From Phoronis australis (taxonomy: Eukaryota; Phoronida; Phoronidae): a stretch of DNA of 64,000 nucleotides. The DNA is taken from the NCBI GenBank assembly GCA_002633005.1, contig NMRA01000019.1, positions 648,343 to 712,342 on the forward strand, given 5' to 3'. Under the pieces are notes generated by a model that made no database searches, was not told the DNA's origin, and saw nothing but the letters and a program-made list of their open reading frames with translations. The position numbers were made by a program, and so were the translations under genes. Positions 61,801-64,000 of this stretch are shown piece by piece. Each line of letters begins with the position of its first letter. The stretch's first letter is position 1.

Positions 61801-64000
61801 GTGGTGCCCCCTCAGGGCAGACTGCACTTTACTTCCAGTTATGAGTTTGTGTCACATTGTGAGACAACTTAGAATAACTGGTTTTAGCTAAGGGTCATTC
61901 TGTCAAAACTCAGAAGGCTTTTTGTAACTTTGTGCGTTACTATTATTGGCGCAGTTCTTTGTTGTGTATTCTTAAAATGTTATGCAAGGCTCTATTTCTG
62001 ATGTATTGGTGGCAGAATTAGTCTTGGCAGATATCTGGCATTGAGAATTGGTGGATACTGACTACATGTCACGCTGCTTTTCAGGATCAGTTGCTTGACG
62101 TGGACTTTGCTGACCTCAAAGAAATACTGAAGGAGTGTGGCTTTAAAATCGGACAGATCACTGAGATCAAGTTATACCTGAAGAAAAAATGTGAGTAGAA
62201 CCAATGGTCTGGAACTTTCCAAGTTTGGACAGGTTCTAAAGAGGGACTCTAGTTTATTGCATACTATGTCTAGTTGAGGCAGCTAGGTGCAGTTGTGAAA
62301 TGTTTCTTAAGTGAGAGTGTATGGTTATAGAGACCCTGACTAAGACTCAGAATCTGACTTCTGCAATTTGATTTGAGGTTTCAAATGGAATTCACATGTT
62401 TCTTATTTGTAGGTGTCAGAATTCTGTTTTTGATTTTTAAATCCACCACATTCATTATCCACCACATTCATTATCCGCCACATTCATTATCCGCCACATT
62501 CATTATCCGCCACATTCATTATCCACCCCATTCATTATCCACCACATTCATTATCCACCACATTCATTATCCACCACATTCATTATCCACCACATTCATT
62601 ATCCGCCACATTCATTATCCACCACATTCATTATCCACCACATTCATTATCCACCACCAATTCAGGTCACAAATTGACTAACAATGGTTTTGCAAAAGGT
62701 GACCTGTTCATTCTACCTGAAGGTGACAGTGTTCTGTCCCGGTTTTGAGAAACACAACATGCAGCAGATTCTCAGTATAATGGAACTGTATCGTAAGTGC
62801 AGCAGAAAGAGTAAGGCAGAACATTTCTATGGCATTTACAACTTTGATATGGTAAAACAGAATTTTGCCAATTAACAAAATGAAAAAACAACAAATTTTA
62901 TGTTTGCAGATTTTTTGTTGTAGGAAAATTATTGTCTCTAGTTGTCTTGTACTAATTGGACATCTCTCAATACTTGTGTATGTAGTATTACCATTGCCTT
63001 GAGTCTGTTTACTTTCAGCTGCAGAGTCTGCCACAAAGTCGTCGCCTCAAGTCCTCATCCCTCCAGCGCAGTTTGAGTGCACATCTCACACGTCTCTCCC
63101 GATCACGCCTCAAGAACGCTCACCCAGCTCTACTGACCTAAACGTGGCGGTCACCAACGACATATTCAAGCAACAGAAGGATGACTTGAGTACCTACTTC
63201 TTGCCATCGACCAGTGCGTATGCCGTAGACCCGTCATTTTCTCTACCGTCAAATACCTACAGTTGCAGCCTAAGTGACACTGCAGATCAGACCACATTTG
63301 CTAACAGTCTTTTCAGCTACACGCCTGATCCCGACTTATCCATTGACATGCCAGAAAATTTCCAAAGGACTCTGTGGTCAGATTCTTTCAACTGCCCCAT
63401 GTTTGCTGCTGGAGGAGAGCCGTTGCCGACAGTGCCCGTTTCTTGTGCCGGCAATTTGACGCTGTTTCCAGACACGACATTGGATCTGCAGATGCCTGGT
63501 GTCGCTAGTCAGGGTGAGTCACTCATGACTGACCAATTCACCTTGTCGTCTCTGGCTCGTGAGGAGGAACCCACATCGCAGGAGCTCGTTTCAAGTTTAA
63601 GCAGACTTGTACAAGACTCCCCTGTAACCAGTTGTGTGGGAGAACTTTCCGCTAAATTGTCACAGCCAGATGTTGACCAGTCTGCCAGCAGCGGAAGTGC
63701 CCAGGAGGCATTTGATCCTATGTCAGTGTTTAATTGTTTGTTCGATTCCCCGAAGAAAGACACCAGTCAATTCAAGAAAGATGGACAATCACTGAAAAGC
63801 ATTGCCAGCAGCCTCATAGCAACCAATCTGTTTGGTGAAGCGACGGCAACAGGTCTGGGATCTCTCCACACTCCTGAACCTGACTGGTCATTTGGTGTTA
63901 AAAAGGTGACAGAATCCACATTTCCGGAAGGCAGCTATGAATGTAGTGACCAGATTGTGTCAAAGTCATTACCAGCAGGTTCTTACTCCAGTCCCAGTCT
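49883..64000 (+). CDS. Tudor-MIF4G-SAM protein, 3' end beyond window
   Basis: Exons: 49883-49997, 50506-50731, 51220-51358, 52182-52352, 52849-53032, 53782-53886, 54184-54249, 54749-54899, 55394-55587, 57618-57749, 58328-58453, 59361-59425, 59744-59893, 60318-60481, 61196-61349, 61584-61709, 62085-62190, 63019 onward. Phases join throughout, giving about 1,118 codons before the window ends. The start has ATT before ATG and G after it, with an in-frame TGA upstream in the same exon. Domain order: extended Tudor (about residues 20-225), a Ser/Pro-rich linker to about 450, a MIF4G-like helical domain (about 451-690), SAM (about 727-791), then a long Ser/Thr-rich tail. Tudor domains bind methylated arginine or lysine, MIF4G domains bind translation factors or RNA, and SAM domains self-associate. 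A germ-granule or translational role is inferred. The 58328 boundary is the least certain; an additional exon at 57947-58042 may belong. Confidence 0.8.
50506..52352 (+). CDS. Extended Tudor domain exons
   Basis: Three exons encode the core: a leader with 'GSWRRSVVASV', then 'DAGEVDVFHMDYGTTEIV', then 'PRAVRCKLAGVAP' and 'AVTSFQGLVKDRLLCAELL...VDNGLAQ'. This order (barrel strands with a '.V.DYG..E' turn, then 'RC.L.G..P', then an SN-like half ending 'NGLA') is that of extended Tudor domains in germline proteins. In classical sDMA-binding Tudors the turn is F-V-D-Y-G-N. Here it is H-M-D-Y-G-T, so the conserved Asn that contacts methylarginine is replaced. Confidence 0.85.
53395..53695. repeat. 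Minisatellite in Tudor gene intron
   Basis: About eight imperfect units of roughly 38 bp are built around 'gatgggaagagactgacaat' and 'gttttgttg'. The minus-strand frames in this stretch are repeat translations (repeated NKTLSVSSHQQ), not genes. Confidence 0.9.
55130..55271 (+). other. Possible alternative terminal exon of the Tudor gene
   Basis: A good acceptor (tctcttacag) is followed by 47 codons in the phase expected from the exon ending at 54899, then TGA at 55269-55271. The encoded peptide is helical (NVYSELVTQHLKTEHK...). If spliced in, it would give a short isoform with only the Tudor part, or act as a poison exon. An internal AAG|GTGTCC donor would not restore the phase of the next exon. 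Confidence 0.3.
55666..57397. mobile_element. TACCGTA inverted-repeat element with GTTAACCGCCC arrays
   Basis: Terminal inverted repeats of 26 bp (55666-55691 and 57372-57397) begin TACCGTAGTCGTTCGGG on the left and TACCGTAATCGTTCGGG on the right arm's complement, with one mismatch. Both subterminal regions contain several copies of 'ggttaaccgccca' in head-to-tail order. The 1.3-kb interior has short frames without transposase motifs, so it is non-autonomous. The bases flanking the ends allow a TA target duplication, but this is ambiguous because the termini themselves start with TA. It lies inside an intron of the Tudor gene. Confidence 0.8.
57618..61349 (+). CDS. MIF4G-like helical domain exons
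   Basis: Exons from 57618 to 61349 encode amphipathic helices in the order seen in MIF4G domains of CTIF/PAIP1-type proteins. They begin 'FCRDINLLVDNMTISSLSDCILRIKQLIF', then 'MSLVLECLTDKAVMQMEFRDMYQRVLQQL', then 'KLTLSVAELLGSLYLW' (the 'L..ELY' helix), then 'DDLQALYTDCLTTVFTIAG' and finally 'SNKKKLLNLLTMKHSWV', which matches the 'LIELR..W' closing helix. Similarity is at the pattern level; a profile search is needed to confirm it. At 57750 two overlapping donors (GTGAGTGAGT) offer a 4-base alternative that would shift the phase and allow exon 57947-58042. Confidence 0.6.
58376..58675 (+). repeat. Tandem duplication of exon end plus donor in Tudor gene
   Basis: Three 104-bp units contain the 3' part of the exon (gatgcagatggagtt through ccaacagttacag) and its GGTGAGT donor. 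GT positions are 58454 (authentic), 58558 and 58662. Units 2 and 3 lack an acceptor and contain stops in the exon frame, so they are intronic half-exon copies with intact donor sites. Confidence 0.9.
61584..62190 (+). CDS. SAM domain exons of the Tudor gene
   Basis: Two exons (61584-61709, 62085-62190) encode 'VKAMLRELKMMHLYEKFEENCIRDQLLDVDFADLKE' and 'CGFKIGQITEIKLYLKK', split for length here. The pattern 'L..L.L..Y...F.EN.I....LL.....DLKE.GF..G....I' is that of a sterile alpha motif. SAM domains form homo- or hetero-oligomers or bind RNA. An acidic stretch (ESDDVDDGVEDEY) precedes it. Confidence 0.8.
62443..62658. repeat. 16-bp minisatellite
   Basis: About 13.5 units of CCACCACATTCATTAT, some with CCGCC, lie in the intron before the last visible exon of the Tudor gene. 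The units are adjacent without spacers. Confidence 0.95.

Noticed and set aside
62443-62658. Regular short repeats that might suggest a CRISPR array
   Set aside because: Units of 16 bp are adjacent without unique spacers, and the locus is an intron of an animal gene. It is a minisatellite.

Overview
This is intron-rich animal genomic DNA. Exons are 50-230 bp with GT-AG borders, introns are full of transposon relics and minisatellites, and a few N bases mark assembly gaps. The gene content (heparanase, Tudor, MIF4G, SAM, OTU-like and PHD proteins), the many short repeats containing TAGGCCTA and the mix of Merlin, non-LTR and inverted-repeat elements suggest a marine invertebrate, possibly an invertebrate deuterostome. 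I cannot fix the phylum from sequence alone.

Layout. (1) 1-3.4 kb is repeat-rich: an array of about 450-bp units carries regularly spaced motifs resembling the CTCF core. (2) 4.3-7.1 kb holds exons of an OTU-like/PHD-finger gene whose frames do not all join, so it may be decaying. (3) 7.6-8.3 kb is a broken Merlin-type transposase. (4) 10.1-19.9 kb and 27.3-37.4 kb are two complete ten-exon heparanase paralogs, each encoding 486 residues. They lie head-to-tail in a segmental duplication whose start codons are 17.2 kb apart. The gap between them (21.5-27 kb) holds a non-LTR retrotransposon relic, a perfect hairpin mini-element with an 8-bp target duplication and a probable assembly duplication. 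(5) 39.8-40.9 kb is a 368-codon minus-strand ORF of unknown function. (6) 41-49.8 kb shows no convincing gene. (7) From 49.88 kb to the window end runs a large plus-strand gene with the domain order Tudor - disordered linker - MIF4G-like - SAM - Ser/Thr-rich tail. I do not recognise this combination.

How the genes relate. The heparanases are secreted endo-beta-glucuronidases of glycoside hydrolase family 79. Both copies keep the two catalytic glutamates, but copy 2 has replaced two residues that line the human substrate cleft. Both lack the long linker that is cut out of human pro-heparanase. The Tudor-MIF4G-SAM protein is likely cytoplasmic and RNA-related (inference). It has no evident functional link to the heparanases.

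The most unusual structural signal is that short tandem duplications spanning an exon 3' end plus its splice donor occur in three introns: both heparanase copies and the Tudor gene.
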